Source: Streptomyces termitum (GTDB lineage Bacteria; Actinomycetota; Actinomycetes; Streptomycetales; Streptomycetaceae). From it: a stretch of DNA of 64,000 nucleotides. The translations under genes were made by a program, and so were the position numbers. The notes beneath the pieces were generated by a model that saw only the letters and a list, made by a program, of their open reading frames with translations, did no database searches and was not told the DNA's origin. The stretch spans positions 124,001 to 188,000 of the forward strand of contig NZ_BMUL01000008.1 of NCBI RefSeq assembly GCF_014650175.1, written 5' to 3'. Below, piece by piece: positions 16,197-24,753 of the stretch (positions within the stretch are counted from its first letter, which is position 1; the number at the start of each line of letters is the position of its first letter).

Positions 16197-17093
16197 ATGA
16201 CCGCGCTGTCGGCGTTCGTGGTCCCGATCGTGACGGTCGGCATGGTCTGGGTCGTCCCGACCGGCCTCGCCCTGGTCGAGGGACCGCACCCGCCCGGCTG
16301 GGACGCGCTCCGCCGGGCCTGGCCGCTGCTCGCCCTGCCCGGCGCCGCCTCCCTGTGGCTGCCCCGCTCCGGGGCCGCCACCGCCCTCGCCGCCTGCTAC
16401 GCGCTCGCCACCCTGGCCCTCGCACTCCAGGCCCCCGCCCGGCTCCTCCTCACCCGCTCGGCGCGCCCGGCGGAGCTGGCCGTGCTCACCGCGCTCGTCT
16501 CGCCGGCCGTCGCCGGACTCGCGCTCGTCGCGGAGCGGGCCGCGTACCCCCTCTTCGGCTTCGAGCTCGATCTGCTCGCCCTGACCGTGCCCCACTTCCA
16601 CTTCGCCGGCTTCGCCGCCGCCCTGGTCGCCGGGCTGCTCTGCCGGGCGGCCGTCGACGGCCCGCTGGCCAGGACCGCCGCCCTCAGCGTGCCCGCCGGC
16701 ACCCTGCTGGTGCTCGCCGGCTACTTCGTCGACGACTGGGCGGAGCTGGCCGGGGCGGTGGTCCTCACCGCCGGGATGGCCGCCGTCGCCGTGCTCACCC
16801 TGCGGGAGCGGCGCGGCCCCGCCGCGGGTCCGGCGACCCGCGTCCTGCTCGCCGTCTCCGCCCTGGTCCTCCTCGTCACCATGGCGCTCGCGCTCTGGTG
16901 GGCGCTCGGCGAGGCGACCGGACTGCCCCACCCCACCCTGACCTGGATGGCCGCCACCCACGGCCTCGGCAACGCGCTCGGCTTCGCGGTCTGCGCCCTG
17001 CTCGCCCACCGCCGCCTGCGCGCCTCCGCCCCCACCTCCACGGCCCGGCCGTCCCTCGGCCGTCCCTCTCCGCGAACGGAGCTCCCGGCATGA
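16197..17093 (+). CDS. YndJ-like multi-pass membrane protein
   Basis: 298 residues with 8-9 membrane helices over nearly the whole length, starting FVVPIVTVGMVWVVPTGLAL. The central block LDLLALTVPHFHFAGFAAAL, with its two His residues, and the later ATHGLGNALGFAVCALLAHR match the YndJ family, whose members are often next to or fused with DUF1990. The ATG has a near-ideal AGGAGG. It overlaps the DUF1990 gene by four bases (ATGA), so the two are translated together. Biochemical role unknown; the strong operator pair suggests an induced function. Confidence 0.85.
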   Translation: MTALSAFVVPIVTVGMVWVVPTGLALVEGPHPPGWDALRRAWPLLALPGAASLWLPRSGAATALAACYALATLALALQAPARLLLTRSARPAELAVLTALVSPAVAGLALVAERAAYPLFGFELDLLALTVPHFHFAGFAAALVAGLLCRAAVDGPLARTAALSVPAGTLLVLAGYFVDDWAELAGAVVLTAGMAAVAVLTLRERRGPAAGPATRVLLAVSALVLLVTMALALWWALGEATGLPHPTLTWMAATHGLGNALGFAVCALLAHRRLRASAPTSTARPSLGRPSPRTELPA

Positions 17094-17632
17094 CCCGTCT
17101 CCTCGGCGACCTCGCCCCGCGCCGCGTCCTCACCTATCCCGAGACCGGCGCCACCCGCACCCCCGGCGCCCTCCCCGCCGGCTACCACCACCTGCGCCAC
17201 TCCGCCGTCGTCGGCCGGGGGCCCGCCGCCTTCGAGGCCGCCGCCGAGGCCGTCACCACCTGGCGGATGCACCGCGCCACCGGCGCCCGGGTCCGCGCCG
17301 ACGCCGGGCGGGCCGCGCCCGGCGTCACCCTGGAGGTCGCGCTCGGCGCCGGACCGTTCGCCCTCGGCGTCCCGTGCCGGGTGGTCTGGGTGCCCGAGGA
17401 GGAGCACCGGGCCGGCTTCGCGTACGGCACCCTCACCGGCCATCCGGAGTGCGGCGAGGAGTCGTTCCTCGTGGAGCTGGAGCCCGACGGCACGGTCCGC
17501 TTCACCGTCACCGCCTTCAGCCGCCCCGCCGTCTGGTACACCCGCCTCGCGGGCCCCCTGGTGCCGCCGCTCCAGCGCGCCTACGCCCGCAGGCTGGGCC
17601 GCGTCCTGACCCGGCTGGCCGCCGCGCCCTGA
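17090..17632 (+). CDS. DUF1990 family protein
   Basis: 180 residues from the ATG overlapping the YndJ-like stop. It has the DUF1990 landmarks HHLRHSAVVGRGPAAFEAA, a WRMHRATGARV block, VPCRVVWVPEE, FAYGTLTGHPECGEE and the C-terminal FSRPAVWYTRLAGP followed by LQRAYARRLGR. The fold is a lipocalin/START-like cavity protein with unknown ligand. Stop-start coupling and the shared operators indicate that it works with the membrane protein upstream. Confidence 0.9.
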   Translation: MTRLLGDLAPRRVLTYPETGATRTPGALPAGYHHLRHSAVVGRGPAAFEAAAEAVTTWRMHRATGARVRADAGRAAPGVTLEVALGAGPFALGVPCRVVWVPEEEHRAGFAYGTLTGHPECGEESFLVELEPDGTVRFTVTAFSRPAVWYTRLAGPLVPPLQRAYARRLGRVLTRLAAAP

Positions 17633-17666
17633 GCCCGGCCCGGCCCGGCGGCCGATACTGGAGGGG

Positions 17667-19095
17667 ATGGACTGGTTCACCGCCCCCGGGCTGTGGGAGG
17701 CCCGGTTCCTCTTCCAGCGCGGGCTGGCCGTGCTGTACGGCGTGGCCTTCCTGTCGGCCGCGCTCCAGTTCCGCGCGCTCATCGGGGAGCGCGGGATGCT
17801 GCCCGTGCCGGAGTTCCTGCGCCGGACCGCCCCGCGCCGCTTCCCCTCCCTCTTCCGCCTGCGCTACTCGGACCGCCTCTTCGCCGCGGTGGCGTGGACC
17901 GGCGCCGCGTGGTCCCTGGCGCTCGCCGCCGGGGCCGGGGACGCGGTGCCGCTCGCCCTCTGCCCGCTCCTGTGGCTGGTGCCGTGGGCGCTGTACCTGT
18001 CGATCGTGAACGTGGGGCAGACCTGGTACGCCTTCGGGTGGGAGTCGCTGCTCCTGGAGGCCGGCTTCCTCGCGGCGTTCCTCGGCAACGACGAGGTCGG
18101 CCCGCCCGTCGTGATCCTGTTCCTGCTGCGCTGGCTGCTGTTCCGGGTCGAGTTCGGCGCCGGGCTCATCAAGATCCGGGGCGACGCCTGCTGGCGGCGG
18201 CTCACCTGCCTGTGCCACCACCACGAGACCCAGCCGATGCCGGGCCCGCTGAGCTGGTTCTTCCACCGGCTGCCCCGGCCGCTGCACCGGGTGGAGGCCG
18301 CCGCCAACCACGTCGTCCAGCTCGGCGTGCCCTTCCTGCTCTTCGCGCCGCAGCCGGTCGCCTCGGCGGCCGCCGGGCTGATGATCGTCACCCAGCTGTG
18401 GCTGGTGCTCTCCGGCAACTTCGCCTGGCTGAACTGGCTGACGATCGTGCTCGCCGCCTCCGCCCTGGACCCGTCCGCCCTCGGCCTCCCCGTCCCCGGC
18501 CCCTCCGGGGAGCACCTCCGCCCGGACCCGCCGCCGTGGTACGCGGCCCTGGTCCTCGCGGTGGCGGTCCTGGTCCTGGTCCGCAGCCGCCGCCCGGTGC
18601 TCAACCTGCTCTCCCGGAACCAGGTCATGAACCGCTCGTACGACCCCTTCCACCTGGTCAACACGTACGGCGCCTTCGGCACGGTGAGCCGGGTCCGGGA
18701 GGAGATCGTGGTGGAGGGCACCGACGCGCCGGAGCCGGGCCCGGGGGCGGTGTGGCGGGAGTACGGCTTCAAGGGCAAGCCGGGGGACCCGTACCGGCGG
18801 CCCCGCCAGGTCGCCCCGTACCACCGGCGGCTCGACTGGCTGATGTGGTTCGCGGCGCTCTCCCCCGGGTACGCGCGCGTGGTTCGGCCCCTTCGTGGAG
18901 CGGCTGCTCGCCGGGGACCGGGACACCCTGCGGCTGCTCGCGCACGACCCGTTCCCCGGCGCCCCGCCCGTGTACGTCCGCGCCCTGCGCTACCGGTACC
19001 GCTTCACCACCTGGCGGGAGCTGCGGACGACCGGCGCGTGGTGGCGGCGGACCCTGGTCGGGGAGTACCTGCCGCCGACCCGGCTGCGGCGGTGA
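17667..19095 (+). pseudogene. Lipase maturation factor (LMF1) family membrane protein, frameshifted
   Basis: The frame from ATG 17667 runs through an LMF1-type protein with many membrane helices (FLFQRGLAVLYGVAFLSAAL, FEFGAGLIK-like motif FRVEFGAGLIKIRGDACWR, HHHETQPMPGPLSW, NRSYDPFHLVNTYGAFG, YGFKGKPGDPYRRP) and then, after SPGYAR at about 18877, turns into Arg/Pro nonsense. The expected end (FVERLLAGDRDTLRLLAHD to LVGEYLPPTRLRR, stop 19095) is intact in the +1 frame. The break coincides with the dinucleotide run CGCGCGCG at 18872-18879; restoring two bases there rejoins the frames at Tyr-Ala-Arg-Ala-Trp-Phe. It is a recent mutation, slippage or a sequence error. Full length would be about 475 residues. 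Confidence 0.85.
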
Positions 19096-19105
19096 CGCGG
19101 ACGCG

Positions 19106-19143
19106 CCGGTGCCCCCGGTCCGGGAAGGGGCCGGGGGCACCGG
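19106..19143. terminator. Hairpin terminator
   Basis: A 13-bp perfect stem (CCGGTGCCCCCGG at 19106-19118 with 19131-19143) separates the convergent LMF1 gene and the 56-residue small gene. Confidence 0.8.
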
Positions 19144-19165
19144 GGGCCGTGCGGCCCCGCGCCGG

Positions 19166-19336
19166 TCAGTCGATGCCGGGCAGGATGTGGGGCTCGGCCA
19201 GGTCGTCCTCGTAGCCGGCGAGCCGGATCGGGGCCGAGCGGGCCCAGACTTCCAGGCTGCCCAGTTCGCCGTCGCGCCGCCGCCGTTCGGTGGCCGGGGC
19301 CGGGCGGGTCTCCTGCTTGGTCAGTTCGGGGGTCAC
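19166..19336 (-). CDS. 56-residue small protein, unknown
   Basis: GTG 19336 lies six bases after AAGGAG, a strong ribosome site. The product is highly charged: a Glu/Arg-rich front (TKQETRPAPATERRRRDGE) and a distinct tail LGSLEVWARSAPIRLAGYED then DDLAEPHILPGID at the very end. There is no signal peptide or membrane segment. I do not recognise the family. The sharp change from a hydrophilic leader to a tail with Tyr, His, Pro and Asp would fit a regulatory small protein or a peptide precursor, but no maturation enzyme of a known RiPP class is adjacent except possibly the unusual SDR upstream. Codon third positions are GC-rich, as in real genes. Confidence 0.6.
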   Translation of the reverse strand: MTPELTKQETRPAPATERRRRDGELGSLEVWARSAPIRLAGYEDDLAEPHILPGID

Positions 19337-19564
19337 CGCGCACTCCTTCGTGTCGCGTTCAGATGGGGTCGTGGAACCGTTCGGTCGCGGTGGCGCCGTT
19401 TTCCTCGGGCGGGACCGCGGCCGAGGTGGACGGCCAGTCCCCTGGCCGGCTGTGGGGCGGAGGTGTGTCGCCCCGGTGGCCGACCGTGGACATCAGAGTA
19501 ACCAAATGAGCACGCATGCGCTCTACCGGGCTCGAAAGTGTGACGCGTTCGGGTGAAGAAAATA

Positions 19565-19602
19565 CGAGGAACGCCCCCTCCGGAGGGAGAGGGCGTTCCT
19601 CG
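19565..19602 (-). terminator. Terminator downstream of the SDR gene
   Basis: A 12-bp stem (CGAGGAACGCCC at 19565-19576 with 19591-19602) lies 38 bases past the SDR stop. The rest of the 19337-19639 gap has mildly AT-rich sequence that should contain the promoter of the small gene; no other gene is seen. Confidence 0.75.
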
Positions 19603-19639
19603 TGCGGTGCCGGCGGCCGGGAATCCGGGCCCGCCGGGG

Positions 19640-21115
19640 TCACCAGTTGCCGGGGGCGTAGTCCTTCATGAAGACGCCGTACAGGTCCTCGCCGGCCTCG
19701 CCGCGCACCACCGGGTCATAGACCCGGGCGGCGCCGTCGACCAGGTCGAGCGGGGCGTGGAAGCCGGCCTCGGCGAGCCGCAGCTTGTCGAAGTGCGGGC
19801 GCTCGTCGGTGATCCAGCCGGTGTCCACCGACGTCATCAGGATCTTGTCCGCCTCGAACATCTCCTGGGCGCTGGTCCGCGTCACCATGTTCATGGCGGC
19901 CTTGGCCGCGTTGGTGTTCGGGTGCCCGGCGCCCTTGTAGCCGCGGGAGAAGACGCCCTCCATCGCGGAGACGTTCACGACGTACGCCCGCCCGCTCGCG
20001 GCCTTCGCGGCGGCCTCGGCCATCGCCGGGCGCAGGGCGCTGATCAGGATGAACGGCGAGGTGTAGTTGCAGAGCTGGGTCTCCAGGAGCTCCACCGGGG
20101 AGATCTGGTCGATGGTCTGCACCCAGGTGTTGCTCTCCACCACGTCCGGCAGCAGCCCGCCCGCGTCGATGGCGGTGCCCGCGGTGTACTGCTCCAGGCT
20201 CGCGTTGCCCGCGACGAGGGCGAGGTCGGCGACCTTCTGGGCGTCCAGACCGCTGGTGCCGACGGGCAGCGCGGCGAGGCCGTCGACCGCGCCGGAGTTG
20301 AAGGCGCCGATGACGTGGTGGGCGGGCAGCTCACCGGCGGGCAGCGGCGCGCCCTCGCCGTCGACCAGGGCCGCGTACGCGGACGGCAGCCGGCGCACGG
20401 TCTGGGTGGCGTTGTTGATCAGGATGTCCAGCGGTCCGGCCGCCGCGACCTGCTCGGCGAGGGCCACGGCCTGGCCCGGGTCGCGCAGGTCGATGCCGAC
20501 GACCTCCAGGCGGTGGATCCACTCCGCGGAGTCCTCCATCGCCTTGAAGCGGCGGATGGCGTCCTTGGGGAAGCGGGTGGTGATCGTGGTGTGCGCGCCG
20601 TCGCGGAGCAGCCGCAGCGCGATGTACATGCCGATCTTGGCCCGGCCGCCGGTGAGCAGGGCGCGCTTGCCGGTGAGGTCGGCGCGGACGTCCCGCTTGG
20701 AGCGGTTCAGGGCCGCGCAGTCCTGGCAGAGCTGGTGGTAGAAGTAGTCGACCTCGACGTACCGGGTCTTGCAGGTGTAGCAGGACCGGGGGCGCTGGAG
20801 TATGCCCGCGATCCGGCCGGCCTCGGTGACGGAGGAGGGCAGGAGGCCCTCGGTCTCGTCGTCGATGCGCTGGGCGGAGCCGGTCGCGGTGGCCTCGGTG
20901 ACCGACCGGTCGTGGGCCGTCTTGGCCGCCCGGCGCTCCTGCCGGCGGCGCTGCTTGACCGTCCGGTAGACGCCGGCGGTGGCGCGGCGGACGGCGATGG
21001 CGTCCGGGTGGTCGACGTCGATCTCGTCGAGCTCGTCGAGCACGCTCAGGCAGACGGCCAGGCGCTCGGGGTCGATGCCCGGCCCGTACTCCTGGGTCTC
21101 CTCTGTCACCGTCAT
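19640..21115 (-). CDS. SDR-family oxidoreductase with N-terminal zinc motif and atypical active site
   Basis: 491 residues, nearly twice a classical SDR. The first ~105 residues are helical and charged; C112xxC115 and C130xxC133 (CYTCKTRYVEVDYFYHQLCQDC, given only as the 112-133 block) form a likely zinc ribbon. The Rossmann part starts at about 145 with LLTGGRAKIG (155-162 matching TGxxxGxG), then NNATQT. The catalytic Ser is present in VNVSAMEG, but the YxxxK position reads T-N-A-A-K (HPNTNAAKAAMN), so the usual Tyr is a Thr. Two long inserts surround the substrate region. Either a different residue acts as acid/base or the protein is a non-classical reductase or binding protein. Transcribed alone, ending in a hairpin. 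Confidence 0.82.
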   Translation of the reverse strand: MTVTEETQEYGPGIDPERLAVCLSVLDELDEIDVDHPDAIAVRRATAGVYRTVKQRRRQERRAAKTAHDRSVTEATATGSAQRIDDETEGLLPSSVTEAGRIAGILQRPRSCYTCKTRYVEVDYFYHQLCQDCAALNRSKRDVRADLTGKRALLTGGRAKIGMYIALRLLRDGAHTTITTRFPKDAIRRFKAMEDSAEWIHRLEVVGIDLRDPGQAVALAEQVAAAGPLDILINNATQTVRRLPSAYAALVDGEGAPLPAGELPAHHVIGAFNSGAVDGLAALPVGTSGLDAQKVADLALVAGNASLEQYTAGTAIDAGGLLPDVVESNTWVQTIDQISPVELLETQLCNYTSPFILISALRPAMAEAAAKAASGRAYVVNVSAMEGVFSRGYKGAGHPNTNAAKAAMNMVTRTSAQEMFEADKILMTSVDTGWITDERPHFDKLRLAEAGFHAPLDLVDGAARVYDPVVRGEAGEDLYGVFMKDYAPGNW

Positions 21116-21178
21116 GGCCTTCGTCGTTCCTCGATCGCTCGCGGGCGGGCTACCGCCGGGGTTCGTGAAGGAGCAACT

Positions 21179-21910
21179 TTACGGAGCGGGGGGCCGCCGC
21201 TCCAAACCCGTTCGGGGAGCGTGGTCGAACACACAGTCGCCGCAGAGGCCGCCGGAGGGGCAGCGGTAGTAGAGGCAGCAGCTGGTGCGGCGGAGCGCGG
21301 GGCCGCGGACGGTGCGGGCCAGGTCGGGGTGGTCGAAGAGGCCCCGGACCAGGGCGGCGGCCCGCTCGGCGGCGTCAGGGCGGTCCTCGGCGCGGGCCCA
21401 GCGGAGCAGTTCGCGCAGCGCCCCGGCGAGCGCGGAGCCGGCGTTGCCCCACAGCAGCCGGGGCGAGATCCGGCCGTCACGGGCGAAGGCGGCGTGCAGC
21501 GGGACGAGATGGGCCTCCTGGACGGCCTCGCGGAGCGCGGCGACGGTGGCGGGGCGGGTGCCGGTCCCGGACCACCACAGGTCGTCGGGGGAGCTCAGGG
21601 CGCCGTCCCAGTGCAGGTCGGCCGGGTCGAGGACGGGGAAGCGGCCGTGCAGGGCGGCGGGGCCGAGGGCGGTGGACCAGAGGCGGGCGGCGAGGCCGAG
21701 GTGGGCGACGGAGGCGCCGACGCGCCGCTCGGGGGCGCCGAGCCGGGCGGCGACGAGGTCCACGCGCGCGTGCAGGGGCCCGTCCGCGTCCCCGCCTCTG
21801 TAGAGCCGGGCGAGCGGGCGGTGGCCGCCGCCGGCCGGGGGCCGGCCGGTCCGCAGGGCGAAGAAGCCTCCCACGAAGCCGGCCCCGATCGCGTTCCCCT
21901 CGGACTCCAC
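21179..21910 (-). CDS. FhuF-like (2Fe-2S)-binding protein
   Basis: 243 residues from GTG 21910, which has GGGGAG just upstream; the frame stays open far beyond, but only as poly-Pro translation of a G-rich tract. The C-terminal signature RRTSCCLYYRCPSGGLCGDC carries the CC-x10-C-x2-C cluster ligands of FhuF-type ferric-siderophore reductases, with one extra Cys. The preceding 200 residues are helical with WWSG and LLWGNAGSALAGAL, the order expected for actinobacterial FhuF-like proteins. It probably reduces a ferric siderophore in the cytosol. No siderophore transport genes are nearby. Confidence 0.88.
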   Translation of the reverse strand: MESEGNAIGAGFVGGFFALRTGRPPAGGGHRPLARLYRGGDADGPLHARVDLVAARLGAPERRVGASVAHLGLAARLWSTALGPAALHGRFPVLDPADLHWDGALSSPDDLWWSGTGTRPATVAALREAVQEAHLVPLHAAFARDGRISPRLLWGNAGSALAGALRELLRWARAEDRPDAAERAAALVRGLFDHPDLARTVRGPALRRTSCCLYYRCPSGGLCGDCVFDHAPRTGLERRPPAP

Positions 21911-21996
21911 CGCTCCCCCTCGCTCCCCGCCCCCGGTACGGCTCCGACGGCACACGCCCACCGTATCCCGCACGGGCGGACGGCCCGGGGACGGCC

Positions 21997-22061
21997 TGGG
22001 GGGGGCCGGGGGGGGGACGGGGGGGGACGGGGGGGGGACGGGGGGGACGGAGACGGACTGG
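21997..22061 (+). repeat. Poly-G tract with regular interruptions
   Basis: The + strand has successive runs of about 6-9 G broken by ACG or CC (repeat unit near ACGGGGGGG), continuing in weaker form to about 22150. It lies in the 470-base region (21911-22380) between the divergent fhuF-like and permease genes. Four or more G-runs of this length could form G-quadruplexes; on the other strand it is a C-tract. No gene is seen in this region apart from the two flanking promoters. Confidence 0.75.
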
Positions 22062-22380
22062 GAGGCCGGGGGACGGAGACGGGTCCGGGCGGGACGGGGG
22101 CACGGAGGCGGTCCGGGGAGGGCGGGGAGACGGTCCGGGGGCGGGGGCCAAAGTGGACCGGGCACAGGGGCGGGTGGCTCGGATTGCGGCTCTCCCGGTG
22201 CGGGCGGCGGTCCGGGCCGTACCGCCCCCGCCACCCCTTTCGCCCCGCTTATACCCGCTCTGACCTGGGACGTCGTACGACTTCCGGAGTACGGGCGGGG
22301 CGCGTACCGCGTCGGCGGTACCACCGGGGGAATCCTCTGGTACGACGACGGGAGGGCTCCGGCGCGCGATCGTGGAGGGT

Positions 22381-23385
22381 ATGAGTCCCCTCCTGTGGTC
22401 GGTCGTCCTCTCCCTCGTCTCCGCGGTCGCCTACGCGGGCGCGGCGATCGTGCAGGAACGGGTGGCGGCGGTCGCCGGCGGGCCGGCCTACGCGCCGCTG
22501 CGCAACCCGGTGTGGTGGGGTGCCGTGCTGCTCAGCGGCCTGGGCGCGACGCTGCACGTGGCGGCCCTCGCGTACGGGCCGCTCAGTCTGGTCCAGCCGC
22601 TGGGCGCGCTGACCATCGTGTGCGCGCTGCCCATGGCCGCGCTGTTCGCGGGGCGCCGGGCCGGGCGGCGGGCGTGGCACGGGGCGGTGATGGCCACGGC
22701 GGGGCTGGCCGGGCTGCTGAGCGTGACGGGCGGCGGCGCGGGCCGGGTCCCCGGCGACGGGGAGCGCTGGCTGCTGGCCGGGATCGCCTTCGGCACGGTC
22801 GCCGGGCTGTTCGTCCTGGCGCGGCTCGCGGGCCGGTCCGCGCTGCGGGCGGTGGCGCTGGCGGCGGGCGCGGGCGTCGCCTTCGGGGTGGCGTCGGTCT
22901 TCACCAAGGCGGTCGCCGAGGAGTGGACGGCGGCGGCCCCCTTCGCCGAGTGGGGGTCCGCGCTGGTCCTGTCGGCGCTCGCGGTGACGGGTCTGCTGCT
23001 CTCCCAGGCGTCCTACCGGGGCGCGGGGCTCGCGGCGCCGCTGGCGACGGTCACCGTCGTCAATCCGGTGGTGGCCGCCACCGTCGGCCTCACCCTCTTC
23101 GGGGAGGGCTTCCGGTACGGGGCGGCGGGCGCGGTCGCGGCGCTGGTGTGCGGCGCGGTCGCGGCGGGCGGCTTGGTGGAGCTGACCCTCGACCGGCTCG
23201 CCCGCACCGGGGCGGGGAGCCCGGCCGGGGCGGACGAGACGGACGGGACGGGCGGGGCGACCGGGTCAGATGGGGACGCCGCGGGCCCTGAGGTAGGCGA
23301 GCGGGTCGATGTCGGAGCCGTACCCGGGACCCGTGCGCACCTCGAAGTGGAGGTGCGGTCCCGTGCTGTTGCCGGTCGATCCTGA
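22381..23385 (+). CDS. EamA/DMT-type multi-pass permease
   Basis: 334 residues from ATG 22381 (GGAGGG upstream; GTG 22372 also in frame). Nine to ten hydrophobic helices form two related halves, beginning LLWSVVLSLVSAVAYAGAAI, with GPLSLVQPLGALTIVCALP in the first half and ATVTVVNPVVAATVGLTLFG in the second, the paired signature of DMT carriers. The last ~60 residues are hydrophilic (Gly/Asp/Thr-rich) and encoded on the strand opposite the end of the M23 hydrolase gene, an overlap of 120 bases. The natural stop may have been lost and the tail extended. Substrate unknown. Confidence 0.82.
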   Translation: MSPLLWSVVLSLVSAVAYAGAAIVQERVAAVAGGPAYAPLRNPVWWGAVLLSGLGATLHVAALAYGPLSLVQPLGALTIVCALPMAALFAGRRAGRRAWHGAVMATAGLAGLLSVTGGGAGRVPGDGERWLLAGIAFGTVAGLFVLARLAGRSALRAVALAAGAGVAFGVASVFTKAVAEEWTAAAPFAEWGSALVLSALAVTGLLLSQASYRGAGLAAPLATVTVVNPVVAATVGLTLFGEGFRYGAAGAVAALVCGAVAAGGLVELTLDRLARTGAGSPAGADETDGTGGATGSDGDAAGPEVGERVDVGAVPGTRAHLEVEVRSRAVAGRS

Positions 23386-24636
23386 GCGGCCGATCCGCTG
23401 GCCGCCGGTCACCCGCTGGCCCTCCCGGACGGAGACGGCGGAGAGGTGGGCGTACTGGCTGTAGCGGCCGTCGTCGTGGCGGACGACGATCTGGTAGCCG
23501 TACGCGCCGGCCCAGCCCGCGGAGACGATCCGGCCGTGCGAGACCGCCGTGACGGTGGTGCCGGTGGGGACGGGGAAGTCGACGCCGGTGTGATAGCCGC
23601 TGGACCAGGAGGAGCCGGGCTTGCCGTACCGGGTGCCGGTGCCGGCCTGGACCGGTGCGGAGTAGCCGCTCCCGGCCGGCTTGGCGGCGGGCTTGGGCGC
23701 GGGCTTCGCGGCGGGCTTGGCGACGGGCTTGGCCTGTGGCTTGGCGGCCGGGGGCTTGGCCTGCGGCGTGCTCTGGGGCTTGGCCGCGGGCTTCGCGGCC
23801 GGCTTCGCCTGGGGCTGCGCGGTGGGCTTCGTCTGCGGCTTCGCCTGGGGCGCGGCCGGGGGCCGGTGGGCGGCGGGCTCGACGGCCGGTTTCGCGGGCA
23901 GCGGGGGCTTCGCGTCGGTCGGCGGCTTGGGGGCGGGCTTCGCGGTGGGCTTCGGGTCCGGCTTGGCCGGGGCCGCGATGCGCAGGGTGAGGCGCTGGCC
24001 GGGATGGATCAGGTCGGGGTCGCCGCCGACGACCTTCCGGTTGATCTCGTACAGGCGCTGCCAGCCGCCGCCGACCCGCTCGTCGCGGGCGATGGCGGAG
24101 AGCGAGTCGCCGGGGGTGACGGTGTACATCTCGCGCACGGTGGGGACCGTGGTCGGTCCGGCGCGGTGCGGCGCCTCCTGGGGTAAGGCGCGCTGCGCGG
24201 GCAGCGAGGCGGCCTTCACGTCGTTGCCCCCGGAGGGGGCGGTCTCCGGGGCCGGGCCGCCCCGGGCGAGCCCGGCGCGGGGGCCGCAGGCGGGCCAGGC
24301 GCCCGGTCCCTGCCCCTTGAGGACGCGCTCGGCGACGGCGATCTGCTGGTCCTTGGAGGCCAGGTCCGCGCGGGGCGCGAACTCGCGGCCGCCGTGCGCC
24401 TCCCAGGTCGACTGGGTGAACTGGAGGCCGCCGAAGTAGCCGTTCCCCGTGTTGATCTGCCAGTTGGAGGAGGATTCGCAGCCCGCGACCTTCTCCCAGA
24501 CGTCGAGCGAGGCGGCCTGGGCGGCCCCGGCGCCGACGAGCGGCAGGGCGAGGCCGGCTCCTCCGGCGGTGACGGTGAGCGAGGCGCGGTTGATCCGGCT
24601 CGGCTGGTGGCGGCGGTGACGTCCGCGTACGGCCAT
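23266..24636 (-). CDS. Secreted resuscitation-type hydrolase: transglycosylase-LysM-M23
   Basis: 456 residues from ATG 24636 with AAGGGGGG upstream. Signal peptide to about 41 (LPLVGAGAAQA). Residues 42-115 are an Rpf-like transglycosylase domain (SLDVWEKVAGCESSSNWQIN, GYFGGLQFTQSTWEAHGG), with the catalytic Glu in CESS. One LysM lies at about 165-225 (YTVTPGDSLSAIA, INPDLIHPGQRL-like block). A 100-residue Lys/Pro/Ala linker (AKPAPKP repeats) spans the wall. The M23 metallopeptidase (about 340-450) has HTGVDFP, GYQIVVRHDDG and HLHFEVR, all metal ligands present. It should cut both glycan and peptide in peptidoglycan, as in growth or spore germination. Confidence 0.93.
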   Translation of the reverse strand: MAVRGRHRRHQPSRINRASLTVTAGGAGLALPLVGAGAAQAASLDVWEKVAGCESSSNWQINTGNGYFGGLQFTQSTWEAHGGREFAPRADLASKDQQIAVAERVLKGQGPGAWPACGPRAGLARGGPAPETAPSGGNDVKAASLPAQRALPQEAPHRAGPTTVPTVREMYTVTPGDSLSAIARDERVGGGWQRLYEINRKVVGGDPDLIHPGQRLTLRIAAPAKPDPKPTAKPAPKPPTDAKPPLPAKPAVEPAAHRPPAAPQAKPQTKPTAQPQAKPAAKPAAKPQSTPQAKPPAAKPQAKPVAKPAAKPAPKPAAKPAGSGYSAPVQAGTGTRYGKPGSSWSSGYHTGVDFPVPTGTTVTAVSHGRIVSAGWAGAYGYQIVVRHDDGRYSQYAHLSAVSVREGQRVTGGQRIGRSGSTGNSTGPHLHFEVRTGPGYGSDIDPLAYLRARGVPI

Positions 24637-24753
24637 GGGCCCCCCTTGAACACAGCGACGGCGCCCCAAGTTACGGGGATCGCACACTGTGTGACAAGCC
24701 GGTCGGTGAAGTCCGCCGGTCAGCGCGGTGCGGGGGTCCGCGGTGCGGGACGG

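Noticed and set aside
17693..19501. A third-frame reading through the LMF1 gene that continues past its end.
   Set aside because: It is Arg/Pro/Gly nonsense for most of its length and only overlaps the true protein; the two proper parts are in the other two frames.
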